Origin: Agromyces luteolus | GTDB lineage: Bacteria > Actinomycetota > Actinomycetes > Actinomycetales > Microbacteriaceae | Assembly (NCBI RefSeq): GCF_009729855.1 | Contig: NZ_WODA01000016.1 | Location: forward strand, 1-64,000 | Direction of reading: 5' to 3' | DNA length: 64,000 nt | Shown here: one piece after another, positions 54,381 to 61,887 of the stretch | Layout of the letters: the number at the start of each line of letters is the position of its first letter | How positions within the stretch are numbered: the first letter of the stretch is position 1 | Notes under the pieces: generated by a model | Databases searched by the model: none | Seen by the model: only the letters and a program-made list of their open reading frames with translations | What the model was told of the DNA's origin: nothing | Position numbers and translations under genes: made by a program

Positions 54381-55150
54381 TCGTGCGCGACGAGGAGGAG
54401 GCCGGCGAGCTCGCGGCATCCGCCGTCGTCGACCTGCTGCGGGCCCGTGCCGACGCCGTGCTCGGATTGGCCACCGGCTCGACCCCGCTCGGCACGTACC
54501 GCGCGCTCGCGCGTCGCATCGCCGCCGAGGGCGTCTCCGTGGCCGGCGTGCGCGGCTTCGCGCTCGACGAGTACGTCGGGCTGCCCGCCGGACACCCCGA
54601 GGGCTACCGCCAGGTCATCGCGCGCGAGGTCGTGGAGCCGCTCGGGCTGACGCCCGAGCTCATCCGGGTCCCCAACGGCGATCCGGCCACCATCCGCACC
54701 GCGGCCGAGGACTACGAGGCGGCGATCGACGCCGCGGGCGGGGTCGACCTGCAGGTCCTCGGCATCGGGCGCACCGGGCACATCGGGTTCAACGAGCCGG
54801 GCTCCTCGCTCGCCTCGCGCACGCGCGTGAAGACGCTGACCGAGCAGACCCGCGCCGACAACGCGCGCTTCTTCGACTCGATCGACGACGTGCCCATGCA
54901 CTGCATCACGCAGGGCATCGGCACGATCCTCCGCGCGCGCCACCTCGTGCTGCTCGCCTTCGGCGAGGGCAAGGCCGAGGCGATCGCGGCGGCGGTCGAG
55001 GGGCCGGTCTCGGCGAGCCAGCCGGGCTCGGCGATCCAGCTGCACCCGCACGCCACGGTCATCGTCGACGAGGCGGCCGCGTCCAAGCTCGCGCACGCCG
55101 GGTACTACCGGCACGCCTGGGCGAACAAGCCCGACTGGCAGGGCATCTGA
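54365..55150 (+). CDS. nagB: Glucosamine-6-phosphate deaminase
   Basis: 261 residues. LATGSTPLGTYRALA binds the phosphate, GFALDEYVGLP carries the catalytic Asp, and GIGRTGHIGFNEPGSS has the catalytic His and Glu. It converts GlcN-6-phosphate to fructose-6-phosphate and ammonia, ending amino-sugar degradation. GGAGG precedes the ATG within the kinase gene. The preceding step, deacetylation, is supplied by nagA about 7 kb away. Confidence 0.94.
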   Translation: MAEVVIVRDEEEAGELAASAVVDLLRARADAVLGLATGSTPLGTYRALARRIAAEGVSVAGVRGFALDEYVGLPAGHPEGYRQVIAREVVEPLGLTPELIRVPNGDPATIRTAAEDYEAAIDAAGGVDLQVLGIGRTGHIGFNEPGSSLASRTRVKTLTEQTRADNARFFDSIDDVPMHCITQGIGTILRARHLVLLAFGEGKAEAIAAAVEGPVSASQPGSAIQLHPHATVIVDEAAASKLAHAGYYRHAWANKPDWQGI

Positions 55151-55160
55151 GCCGACCGGG

Positions 55161-55178
55161 CGGATGCCGCGGCATCCG
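55161..55178. repeat. Perfect palindrome after nagB
   Basis: CGGATGCCGC followed by its exact inverse (18 bp), ten bases after the nagB stop. Made of GGATGCC and GGCATCC head to head. It may act as a weak terminator or protein site. Confidence 0.5.
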
Positions 55179-55244
55179 TCGGCGCACTCGGACCGCGTCG
55201 CCGCGCCGCCGACCCGGTCGCAGCGCCCGGATGCACCGGACGGT

Positions 55245-55838
55245 TCAGTGCACGAGCGCCTCGCCGAGTGCGGCGAGGTAGGCCTCCTCGTCGAAGTCGT
55301 CGAGGAGCGCGCGCTGCAGGATGAACCCGGGTGCCGCCGAGAGGATCACCGGCGTGACGCGCTCGGCCCAGGCCTCGGGCTCGCCCTCGACGCGGTCGGG
55401 GTGCGTGCGCGCCCACTCGGCGAGCTGCAGGCCGACCGCGCCGCGCAGGCGGAGGAAGACGACCTGGACGAGATCGCGGATCTCGCGGTCGATGATGGCC
55501 TCGGACCACAGCTGGGGGAGCACCGCGCTGAACGGCTCGTTCCGGATGCCCCCGAGCAGGGTCGCGATGATCTCGCCGGGCGCGAGCGGGCCGCCGTCCC
55601 GCCGACGTTCGGCGAGCTCGATCCGACGGGACTCGAGCACGCGTGCGGCCGCCGCGGCGAAGAGCTCCTTCTTGCCGTCGGGGAAGTTGCCGTAGATCGC
55701 GCCCGCCGAGAGCCCCGACGCCTCCACGAGGTCGGCGATCGAGGTCTTCGCATAGCCGCGCTCCGCGAAGCATCCGAGCGCGACGTCGAGGATCTCCTCG
55801 CGTCGCGCCGCGCGGTACTCGTCGCTCACCTTCGGCAT
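55245..55838 (-). CDS. TetR/AcrR-family regulator
   Basis: 197 residues. N-terminal HTH at about 25-50 (YAKTSIADLVEASGLSAGAIYGNFPDGKKEL) and a helical ligand domain of no known specificity. It diverges from the YhgE-like membrane protein gene, and an AT-rich dyad lies between them, so it most likely represses that gene and itself. Confidence 0.9.
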   Translation of the reverse strand: MPKVSDEYRAARREEILDVALGCFAERGYAKTSIADLVEASGLSAGAIYGNFPDGKKELFAAAAARVLESRRIELAERRRDGGPLAPGEIIATLLGGIRNEPFSAVLPQLWSEAIIDREIRDLVQVVFLRLRGAVGLQLAEWARTHPDRVEGEPEAWAERVTPVILSAAPGFILQRALLDDFDEEAYLAALGEALVH

Positions 55839-55883
55839 CCGGCATCCTCCCGTCGCTTGACGATCCTACGTCGCAGGTCCATT

Positions 55884-55909
55884 ATAAAGAACGAGCATTC
55901 GTTTTTTAT
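55884..55909. promoter_or_regulatory. Probable TetR operator
   Basis: ATAAAGAACGAG (55884-55895) and TTCGTTTTTTAT (55898-55909) are inverted with 10 of 12 pairs matching. The site is very AT-rich for this genome and lies between the divergent TetR and membrane protein genes. Confidence 0.65.
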
Positions 55910-55924
55910 GAAGGAGCCGAGCTC

Positions 55925-57169
55925 ATGTCCTCCCACACCACGCACCGGACGCCGATCGGCCGCGCGATCGGCATCGGCGCCGTCCTCTCCCTCGTCGTCG
56001 GCGTCGTCCTGCTCGCGTTCGCGTGGCCGTCGGTCACGTCCGAGCCGAAGGACCTCCCGGTCGGCATCGTCGGCCCCGACGCCTCCGTGACCCAGGTCGA
56101 GGACCGCGTCGCCGACGAAGCCGAGGGCGCCGTCGCGCTCGAGCGCTACGACGACCGCGACGCGGCCGTGGCCGCGATCGAGCAGCGCGAGGTCTACGGC
56201 GCGATCGTCCTCGGCGACGCGCCCACCGATGCGCCCGAGGTGCTCACGGCGACCGCCGCGAGCCCGGCCGTCGCCCAGCTGCTGAACGGCCTCGCGACCC
56301 GGCTCCAGGCCGGCATCGACGAGCAGGTGCAGGCGGCGCTGCCCGAGCAGCTGCAGCAGGTCGTGCAGGCCGCCGTGCAGGCGGCGCTCCAGCAGGCCGC
56401 ATCCGGCCAGCCCGGCGATGCCCCGGCCGCGCCGTCGCTCCCCGAGATCCCGCAGGTCACCGTGACGGTCACCGACGTGGTGCCGCTCGCCGACTCCGAC
56501 CCGCGCGGCACCGGTCTCGCCGCCGCGATGTTCCCGCTCGTACTCGGCGGCATGCTCGGCGGCATCGCGATCTCGCTCGCCGTGATCGGCGCGATGCGCC
56601 GGGTCGTCGCGGTCGTCGCCTACTCGGTGGCCGGCGGGCTCGTGCTCGCGGGGATCCTGCAGGGGTGGTTCGGCGCACTCCAGGGCGACTTCTGGCTGAA
56701 CGCCTCGGCCATCGCCCTGGCCGTCGCGGCGATCGCCGCCCCGATCACCGGGCTCGTGGCCTTGATGGGCCGCGCGGGCATCGCCGTCGGCGCCGCGCTG
56801 TTCGTGCTCGTCGGCAACCCGATCTCGGCCGCGACCGTCCCCGTCGAGTTCCTCGCGACGCCGTGGGGCGCGATCGGCCAGTGGATGCCGCCGGGCGCTG
56901 CCGGCACGCTGCTGCGCGACCTGTCGTACTTCCCCGACGCGCCCATGGCGTTCCCGTGGCTCGTCCTCGCGACGTGGGCCGCGGTGGGCATCGTGCTCTC
57001 GCTCATCGGCCACTTCCGCACGGCCGGCGGCGCCGAGCCCGACGCCGAGGCGGCGCACGCCGACGAGGAGCTCGCCGCGGCCGACGCGCACGTCGACCGC
57101 GCCGCCGACGGCTCGACCGACGTCGAGCCCGGCGTGTCCTCGGGGCGCGACGCGGCGCCCGTGGGCTGA
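55925..57169 (+). CDS. YhgE/Pip-like membrane protein (ABC-2 permease fold)
   Basis: 414 residues from ATG 55925, AAGGAG eight bases upstream. One N-terminal helix (about 12-34), an extracytoplasmic domain beginning PKDLPVGIVGPD and holding a Gln/Ala-rich helical stretch (about 115-155), then five helices and an acidic cytoplasmic tail. This layout is that of YhgE/Pip (DUF3533-like) proteins linked to type VII secretion or export; function here is unknown. A divergent TetR gene and intervening dyad suggest induction by a ligand. Confidence 0.75.
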   Translation: MSSHTTHRTPIGRAIGIGAVLSLVVGVVLLAFAWPSVTSEPKDLPVGIVGPDASVTQVEDRVADEAEGAVALERYDDRDAAVAAIEQREVYGAIVLGDAPTDAPEVLTATAASPAVAQLLNGLATRLQAGIDEQVQAALPEQLQQVVQAAVQAALQQAASGQPGDAPAAPSLPEIPQVTVTVTDVVPLADSDPRGTGLAAAMFPLVLGGMLGGIAISLAVIGAMRRVVAVVAYSVAGGLVLAGILQGWFGALQGDFWLNASAIALAVAAIAAPITGLVALMGRAGIAVGAALFVLVGNPISAATVPVEFLATPWGAIGQWMPPGAAGTLLRDLSYFPDAPMAFPWLVLATWAAVGIVLSLIGHFRTAGGAEPDAEAAHADEELAAADAHVDRAADGSTDVEPGVSSGRDAAPVG

Positions 57170-57197
57170 CGACCGCATCGCGTCCGCACGATCGCCG

Positions 57198-57230
57198 CGC
57201 CGCGGCATCCGCTCGATGGATGCCGCGGCG
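57198..57230 (+). terminator. Hairpin after the YhgE-like gene
   Basis: CGCCGCGGCATCC (57198-57210) pairs perfectly with 57218-57230 over 13 bp, seven-base loop; the arms again carry GGCATCC/GGATGCC. Confidence 0.7.
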
Positions 57231-57251
57231 TCGGCGTGCGGCGGGCGCGGT

Positions 57252-57257
57252 TAGGCT
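57252..57257 (+). promoter_or_regulatory. -10 element for leaderless yrdB-like mRNA
   Basis: TAGGCT ends eight bases before GTG 57266. Confidence 0.5.
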
Positions 57258-57265
57258 TGAACCTC

Positions 57266-57631
57266 GTGAACGATGCCACCCCCGAGCCCAACCCCAAGGT
57301 CGGCGCCAACGACCTGCTGCGCTTCCTGCTCGAGATCTTCGCGATCGTGACCCTCGGCATCTTCGGCTTCGCCGCGTTCGCGCTGCCGTGGCCGGGCGTG
57401 TTCATCGGCATCGGGCTGCCGCTCCTCGCGATCCTCCTGTGGGGACTCTTCCGGTCGCCGAAGGCGGTCTTCCACGTCGACCCGTTCGTGAAGGCGCTCG
57501 TCGAGATCGCCGTCTTCTCGACGGCCGCGATCGCGTGGTGGATCATGGGCCAGCCGGTCGTGGCCGTCGTCTTCGCCGTCGTCGCCGCGGTGAGCGGCGT
57601 GATCAACGGGCGCCGCGAGTTCCGCGACTGA
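57266..57631 (+). CDS. YrdB-family (DUF2568) small membrane protein
   Basis: 121 residues, GTG start. Four membrane helices with the family pattern LLRFLLEIFAIVTLGIFGFA, then LPLLAILLWGLFRSPKAVF and LVEIAVFSTAAIAWW. The function of DUF2568 proteins is unknown. The three 39-bp repeats begin five bases after the stop. Confidence 0.8.
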   Translation: MNDATPEPNPKVGANDLLRFLLEIFAIVTLGIFGFAAFALPWPGVFIGIGLPLLAILLWGLFRSPKAVFHVDPFVKALVEIAVFSTAAIAWWIMGQPVVAVVFAVVAAVSGVINGRREFRD

Positions 57632-57636
57632 CCGCC

Positions 57637-57753
57637 CCCGGTGGTCGAGGAGCACCGGAGGCGCGTATCGAGACCCCCGGTGGTCGAGGAGCACCGGAGG
57701 CGCGTATCGAGACCTCCGGTGGTCGAGGAGCACCGGAGGCGCGTATCGAGACC
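57637..57753. repeat. Three tandem 39-bp REP-like repeats
   Basis: Units at 57637-57675, 57676-57714 and 57715-57753, nearly identical (a C/T change near one junction). Each unit contains GGTGGTCGAGGAGCACCGG and GCGCGTATCGAGACC, whose ends are inverted (GGT..TCGA / TCGA..ACC), so each can fold. The array fills the gap between two convergent genes. Single units of this kind occur widely between genes of Microbacteriaceae. There are no spacers, so it is not CRISPR. Confidence 0.85.
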
Positions 57754-57766
57754 CGTGCCGGCCCGC

Positions 57767-58645
57767 CTAGCGGAAGATGACCGTGCGCTGCCCGTCGAGC
57801 AGCACCCGGCGCTCCGCGAACCACTTCACGGCCTGCGAGAGCGTGCGGCTCTCCTCGTCCTGCCCGATCGCGACGAGTTCGGCGACCGAGCGCGAGTGCT
57901 CGACGCGGACCACGTTCTGCTCGATGATCGGCCCCTCGTCGAGGTCGCTCGTGACGAAGTGCGCCGTGGCGCCGATCAGCTTCACGCCGCGGGCGTGCGC
58001 CTGGCGGTACGGGTTCGCGCCCTTGAAGCCCGGCAGGAACGAATGGTGGATGTTGATGCAGCGCCCCGCGAGGGCATCGCACAGCTCGGGGGAGAGGATC
58101 TGCATGTAGCGCGCGAGCACGACGAGCTCGATGTCGTGCTCGTCGACCGCGTGGAGGATGCGGCGCTCGAACTCGGCCTTCGTCTCGGGCGAGGTGACCG
58201 GCGCCGACTCGAACGGCACGCCGTAGAAGTCGACGAGGTCGCGGAGCGTGCCGTGGTTGGAGAGCACGAGCGGGATCTCGACGGGCAGCTGGCCGCCGCG
58301 CTGGCGGAACAGCAGGTCGTTCACGCAGTGACCGGCGGTCGAGGCGAGCACGAGCGTGCGGAGCGGTCGACCCACCTCGTCGAGGTGCAGGTCCATGCTC
58401 CAGCGCTCGATGACGGGCGCGAGCGCGGCCTCGAACTCGGTGCGGTCGGCCGGCGACTCGACCTGCACGCGCATGAAGAAGCGCCCCGTGTCGTGGCTGG
58501 CGAACTGCTGGCTCTCGGTGATGTTGCCGCGGGCGGCGACCATCGCGCCGCTCACCGCGTGCACGATGCCGGGCCCGTCGGTGCAGCTCAGCGTGACGAC
58601 CCAGTGGGACAGGTGCGGGCTGTGCGGCTCGGCCTCCGTGCTCAT
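57767..58645 (-). CDS. purU: Formyltetrahydrofolate deformylase
   Basis: 292 residues from ATG 58645. The ACT domain (HWVVTLSCTDGPGIVHAVSGAMVAARGNI) precedes a formyl-transferase fold with LASTAGHCVNDLL, LSNHGTLRDLV, HHSFLPGFKGANPYRQAH (catalytic Asn/His region) and ATAHFVTSDLDEGPII (catalytic Asp). It hydrolyses 10-formyl-THF to formate and THF, balancing one-carbon pools. The start codon is six bases from TACGCT. Confidence 0.94.
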   Translation of the reverse strand: MSTEAEPHSPHLSHWVVTLSCTDGPGIVHAVSGAMVAARGNITESQQFASHDTGRFFMRVQVESPADRTEFEAALAPVIERWSMDLHLDEVGRPLRTLVLASTAGHCVNDLLFRQRGGQLPVEIPLVLSNHGTLRDLVDFYGVPFESAPVTSPETKAEFERRILHAVDEHDIELVVLARYMQILSPELCDALAGRCINIHHSFLPGFKGANPYRQAHARGVKLIGATAHFVTSDLDEGPIIEQNVVRVEHSRSVAELVAIGQDEESRTLSQAVKWFAERRVLLDGQRTVIFR

Positions 58646-58651
58646 CGGGAC

Positions 58652-58657
58652 AGCGTA
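58652..58657 (-). promoter_or_regulatory. -10 element for leaderless purU mRNA
   Basis: TACGCT on the minus strand, six bases before the ATG, without a Shine-Dalgarno. Confidence 0.55.
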
Positions 58658-58801
58658 CCGCCCGGCGAATACGCAGGCGCGCCCCGCTACACTGGGTCGC
58701 GGTCGTGCGGACACCGTCGGCCCCGGGCGCGCACGTGAGCGCGTAGTCGACCCGCAGCAGGCCGTGCCGCTTCGCGGGGAACGCCGTCGGATGAATTCCT
58801 C

Positions 58802-60040
58802 ATGCCGATCACCTCATCGTCGCGCGCGGGCGCGACCACCATGCCCTGGCGTTCGCTCGTCGCACTCGCCGCGGCCGTCTTCCTGTCCATCACCATCGAG
58901 ATGCTGCCCACCGGGCTGCTGCCCGAGATGAGCGCCGACCTCGGCGTCGGCGCACCCCTCGTGGGCCTGCTCGTCTCCGTGTTCGCCTTCACGGTCGTCG
59001 TGACCTCGACGCCGCTCACCGCACTCCTGAGGCGGATGCCGCGGCGCACCCTGATCACGATCGTGCTCGTCGTGCTCGGGCTCTCGACGGCCGCCTCGGC
59101 GCTCGTTCCCGACTACGGCCAGCTCGTCGCCGTCCGAGTCGTCGGCGGCGTCGCGCACGGCCTGTTCTGGGCGCTGGTCGGGGCCTATCCGGCCCGACTC
59201 GTCGGCGAGCAGCACCTCGGCCGCGCCGTGTCCGTCGTGCTCGGCGGCGGCACCCTCGCGCTCATCGCGGGCGTGCCGCTCGCGACCGCGCTCGGCCAGG
59301 CGGTCGGCTGGCGGTGGGCGTTCGGCGTCGTCGCCGCGCTCACGCTCGCCGGCGCCGTGGTCGTTCGGGCCGTGCTGCCGCCGGACACCGCCGCGCCGCA
59401 GTCGACGGCACCGGACGGCCCTGCTGTCGCCACGGGCGTGCCCGGCGCCGAGCCCGCCGATCGCCGCAGCATGCGCGGGGTCGTCGCGGTGAGCGTCGTC
59501 ACCGCCGTCGTGATGATCGGCCAGTACGCCGCGCTCACGTACGTGGCCCCGCTGCTCACGGACGTCGTGGGCGCGTCGTCGGCTGCGGTCGCGCCGCTGC
59601 TGTTCGCCTCGGGCCTCGCCGGCGCGGTCGGCCTCCTCGTGGCGGGGAGCCCGATCGCGCGCGACAGCGTCCGCGCGCTCGTGGGCGCCATGCTGCTGCT
59701 CGCCATCGCGCTCCTCGTGATCGCCGCCGAGCCCGGCCTGTGGCCGGCGATCATCGCCTACACCGTGTGGGGCTTCGCCTTCGGTGCCGTCCCGCCGCTG
59801 CTGCAGACCCGACTGCTCCAGGCCGCGCCGGCCGATCGACGCGATGCCGCGAGTGCGCTCTACACGACCGCCTTCAACGTCGGCATCGGCGGCGGCGCGC
59901 TCGTCGGCGCCGTGCTGTTCGACGCCGTCGGCGTCGGCGCGGTGCCGGTCGCGTACGCGGTGCTGCTCGTCGCGGCGATGCTCATCGTGGTGCGGTCCTC
60001 GCGCGCGGAGCGCGCGCGGGCGCGCACCGTCGAAGCCTAG
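58802..60040 (+). CDS. MFS transporter, drug/sugar efflux type
   Basis: 412 residues with 12 membrane helices and a central cytoplasmic loop (about 195-220). FLSITIEMLPTGLLPEMSADLGV at the first helix and the arginine-rich LLRRMPRRTLI between helices 2 and 3 are typical of the AraJ/DHA1-12 exporters. Substrate is unknown. ATG 58802 has no clear Shine-Dalgarno; Met14 is an alternative start. It ends at a 16-bp palindrome shared with the convergent sigma factor gene. Confidence 0.87.
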   Translation: MPITSSSRAGATTMPWRSLVALAAAVFLSITIEMLPTGLLPEMSADLGVGAPLVGLLVSVFAFTVVVTSTPLTALLRRMPRRTLITIVLVVLGLSTAASALVPDYGQLVAVRVVGGVAHGLFWALVGAYPARLVGEQHLGRAVSVVLGGGTLALIAGVPLATALGQAVGWRWAFGVVAALTLAGAVVVRAVLPPDTAAPQSTAPDGPAVATGVPGAEPADRRSMRGVVAVSVVTAVVMIGQYAALTYVAPLLTDVVGASSAAVAPLLFASGLAGAVGLLVAGSPIARDSVRALVGAMLLLAIALLVIAAEPGLWPAIIAYTVWGFAFGAVPPLLQTRLLQAAPADRRDAASALYTTAFNVGIGGGALVGAVLFDAVGVGAVPVAYAVLLVAAMLIVVRSSRAERARARTVEA

Positions 60041-60056
60041 CCCGCGCCGGCGCGGG
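60041..60056. terminator. Palindrome between convergent genes
   Basis: CCCGCGCC/GGCGCGGG, perfect over 16 bp, directly after the MFS stop and six bases before the sigma factor stop. A weak bidirectional terminator is plausible. Confidence 0.45.
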
Positions 60057-60061
60057 ACCGG

Positions 60062-61531
60062 TCAGGCGTAGCGGGCCGACGCGGTCCACTTGTGGTTCGC
60101 GGGCGCGAGGAACTCGGCGACCGCGAGCCCCGACTCGTCGAGCACCACGATCGCGAACGGCAGGCCGTCGGCGAGCAGTTCGACCTCGGCGCCGGGCTCG
60201 CCCTCGAGCGAGAGCGTGAGCGCCGAGCCGTGCACGTCGACGACGAGCCCGAGTTCGGCGACGGGCTCGGGCTCGGGCTCGACCACCGGCTCCGGCTCCG
60301 GCTCGGGTTCCGGAACCGGCTCGGGCTCCACGACGGTCGCCGTCGTCGTCTTCGTCCGGGGCTCGGGTTCGACCGCGGGTTCCGGCTGGGCGGGCGGAAC
60401 GACGGGGTCGGGTGCCGGCTCCGGCTCGCGCGGGGCGGGCGCGGCATCCGGCACCGTTGCGACCTGCGGCGGCTCGGGCTCGCGGGGATCCTCGGCGGCG
60501 ATCGCCGCCGACCCCGGGCCCGGCGCGGCGTCCGTCGGCGCGACCTGCGGCAGCACCAGCAGCGCGACCGCGGTGGCCGCGACGAGCACCGCGCCGCCGA
60601 CGCCGGCGCCGACGGCGACCGCGGCACCCGTGCCGGAGGCCGTGCTCGCACCCGCCGCAGCGGTGCCCGCCGCGGCTCCGCCCACCTGCCCGGCCCCTCC
60701 GACTGCCGTGAGGCCGGCCGCGCCGGCCGCCGTCGTCGCCACCGGCGCGGCGGCGCCGAGCCAGGCCGAGTACGCGGTGGCCGCGGCCGATCCCGCGGCG
60801 AGCGGCAGCAGCACCAGCGCGAGCCGCATCCCGACCTCACGGGCCTCGGCCGCGACGACCGTGCACTTCGCGCAGTCGTCGAGGTGCGCCTCGACCTTCG
60901 CGGTGTCGCGGCTGCGCAGGCGGCCGCGCAGGTAGGCGCCGAGGCGGTCCACCGTCCAGCCGCACTCGGGCTCGAGGTGGCCGTCGGCCAGGTGCGCCCG
61001 GATCCACTGCTGGCGCAGGCCCTCGCGGGCGCGATAGGCGAGCGCGGCGGTCGCGTTCGCGCTCATCCCGAGCAGCGGCGCGATCTGCTGCGGCGACATC
61101 CGCTCGACCTCGGCGTACCAGAGCACCTCCTGCCAGCGCTCCGGCAGCGCGCGGAACGCCTTCGCGGTCGTCGACCGGTCGAGCGCCTCGAGCGCGGCCG
61201 CGTCGCCCGTCGTCGGGTCCTCCACCGACTCGAGGTCGTCGAGCGGGGTCTCGCGGTTCGCGCGACCCCAGGTCGCGGCCGTGTTCCGGATCGTCGTGAA
61301 CAGGTACGGGCGGAACGCGCCGGTCGGGCCCTTGCCCGACCGGATCGCGTCGTAGGTCCTCGTGAACGCCTCGGCGACGAGGTCGTCGGCGTCGAGGGTC
61401 GTGTGCGAGCGGGCGACGGTGCGAGCGGATGCCTCGTGGCGACGCCAGAGCTCGGCGTAGGCGTCGCGGTCGCCGCTCCGGGCCGCCGCGATCAGGTCGG
61501 CGTCGGCGGGCGTCGAACGTGCTGGGGTCAC
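60062..61531 (-). CDS. ECF-type sigma factor fused to zinc-finger, membrane and Pro/Glu-rich domains
   Basis: 489 residues from GTG 61531, nine bases after GAGGAGG; a longer frame has no ribosome site. Sigma2 spans about 12-90 (LVAEAFTRTYDAI, LFTTIRNTAATWGR), sigma4 about 125-178 (LPERWQEVLWYAEVERMSPQQIAPLLGMSANATAALAYRARE). Then HLDDCAKC (216-223) is the Hx3Cx2C zinc motif of ZAS anti-sigma factors, followed by hydrophobic stretches (about 235-262 and 303-330), a Pro/Glu repeat linker (348-425) and a small Ig-like end domain. Sigma and anti-sigma functions thus appear in one chain. It is probably membrane-held until released. Confidence 0.88.
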   Translation of the reverse strand: MTPARSTPADADLIAAARSGDRDAYAELWRRHEASARTVARSHTTLDADDLVAEAFTRTYDAIRSGKGPTGAFRPYLFTTIRNTAATWGRANRETPLDDLESVEDPTTGDAAALEALDRSTTAKAFRALPERWQEVLWYAEVERMSPQQIAPLLGMSANATAALAYRAREGLRQQWIRAHLADGHLEPECGWTVDRLGAYLRGRLRSRDTAKVEAHLDDCAKCTVVAAEAREVGMRLALVLLPLAAGSAAATAYSAWLGAAAPVATTAAGAAGLTAVGGAGQVGGAAAGTAAAGASTASGTGAAVAVGAGVGGAVLVAATAVALLVLPQVAPTDAAPGPGSAAIAAEDPREPEPPQVATVPDAAPAPREPEPAPDPVVPPAQPEPAVEPEPRTKTTTATVVEPEPVPEPEPEPEPVVEPEPEPVAELGLVVDVHGSALTLSLEGEPGAEVELLADGLPFAIVVLDESGLAVAEFLAPANHKWTASARYA

Positions 61532-61887
61532 GTGCCTGGTCCTCCTCGTGCGGGCGCGGGCGTGCCCGGGAACGCACGCATCGCCTTCGGGTGCCGGCGG
61601 TCCGCGCCGGGCAGGCTGCTGTGCGGTCCCGCTCATTCAACCCGATGAGCGGGCGGATCGACGAAACGCCCGTGCTCGCCGAACGGCTTCCGTCGGCGGA
61701 TCGCGTGAAGTCGCGTCATGATCCGGCGGTGACGGCGTCTCTCAGGTGAGGGACCGCGCACCGGGGAAGGGGCCGGGAGGTCGCTCGGAGTCGGTGCGGA
61801 CCGCGTGGGGGATCGCGCGGGACGGCGACCGGGACGGGGCGCGGGGGCGAAGGGGAACAGGCCCCCCGCTCCGCCCGGGGACGACGC
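61532..61887. other. 356-bp intergenic region between sigma factor and nagA genes
   Basis: It holds the leader and promoter of the sigma factor gene and the 3' flank of nagA. CCCGCTCAT (61628-61636) and ATGAGCGGG (61645-61653) form a 9-bp stem in the leader. The part next to nagA (61742-61887) is extremely G-rich on the plus strand and carries no supported gene. Confidence 0.5.
61663..61691 (-). promoter_or_regulatory. Possible ECF-type promoter of the sigma factor gene
   Basis: On the minus strand GGAAGC (61691-61686), 17 bases, then CGTTTC (61668-61663), resembling the GGAAC-N16/17-CGTT pattern of ECF-controlled promoters. It may be autoregulated. Confidence 0.35.

Noticed and set aside
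55908..55927. ATG at 55908 as start of the YhgE-like gene
   Set aside because: It is out of frame with the membrane protein and overlaps the probable TetR operator; AAGGAG serves ATG 55925.
57637..57753. CRISPR array
   Set aside because: Only three units, directly adjoining with no spacers, and no cas genes in the window.
61532..61636. Longer start for the fused sigma factor
   Set aside because: No ribosome site near 61636, whereas GAGGAGG stands nine bases before GTG 61531; sigma2 similarity begins after the latter.
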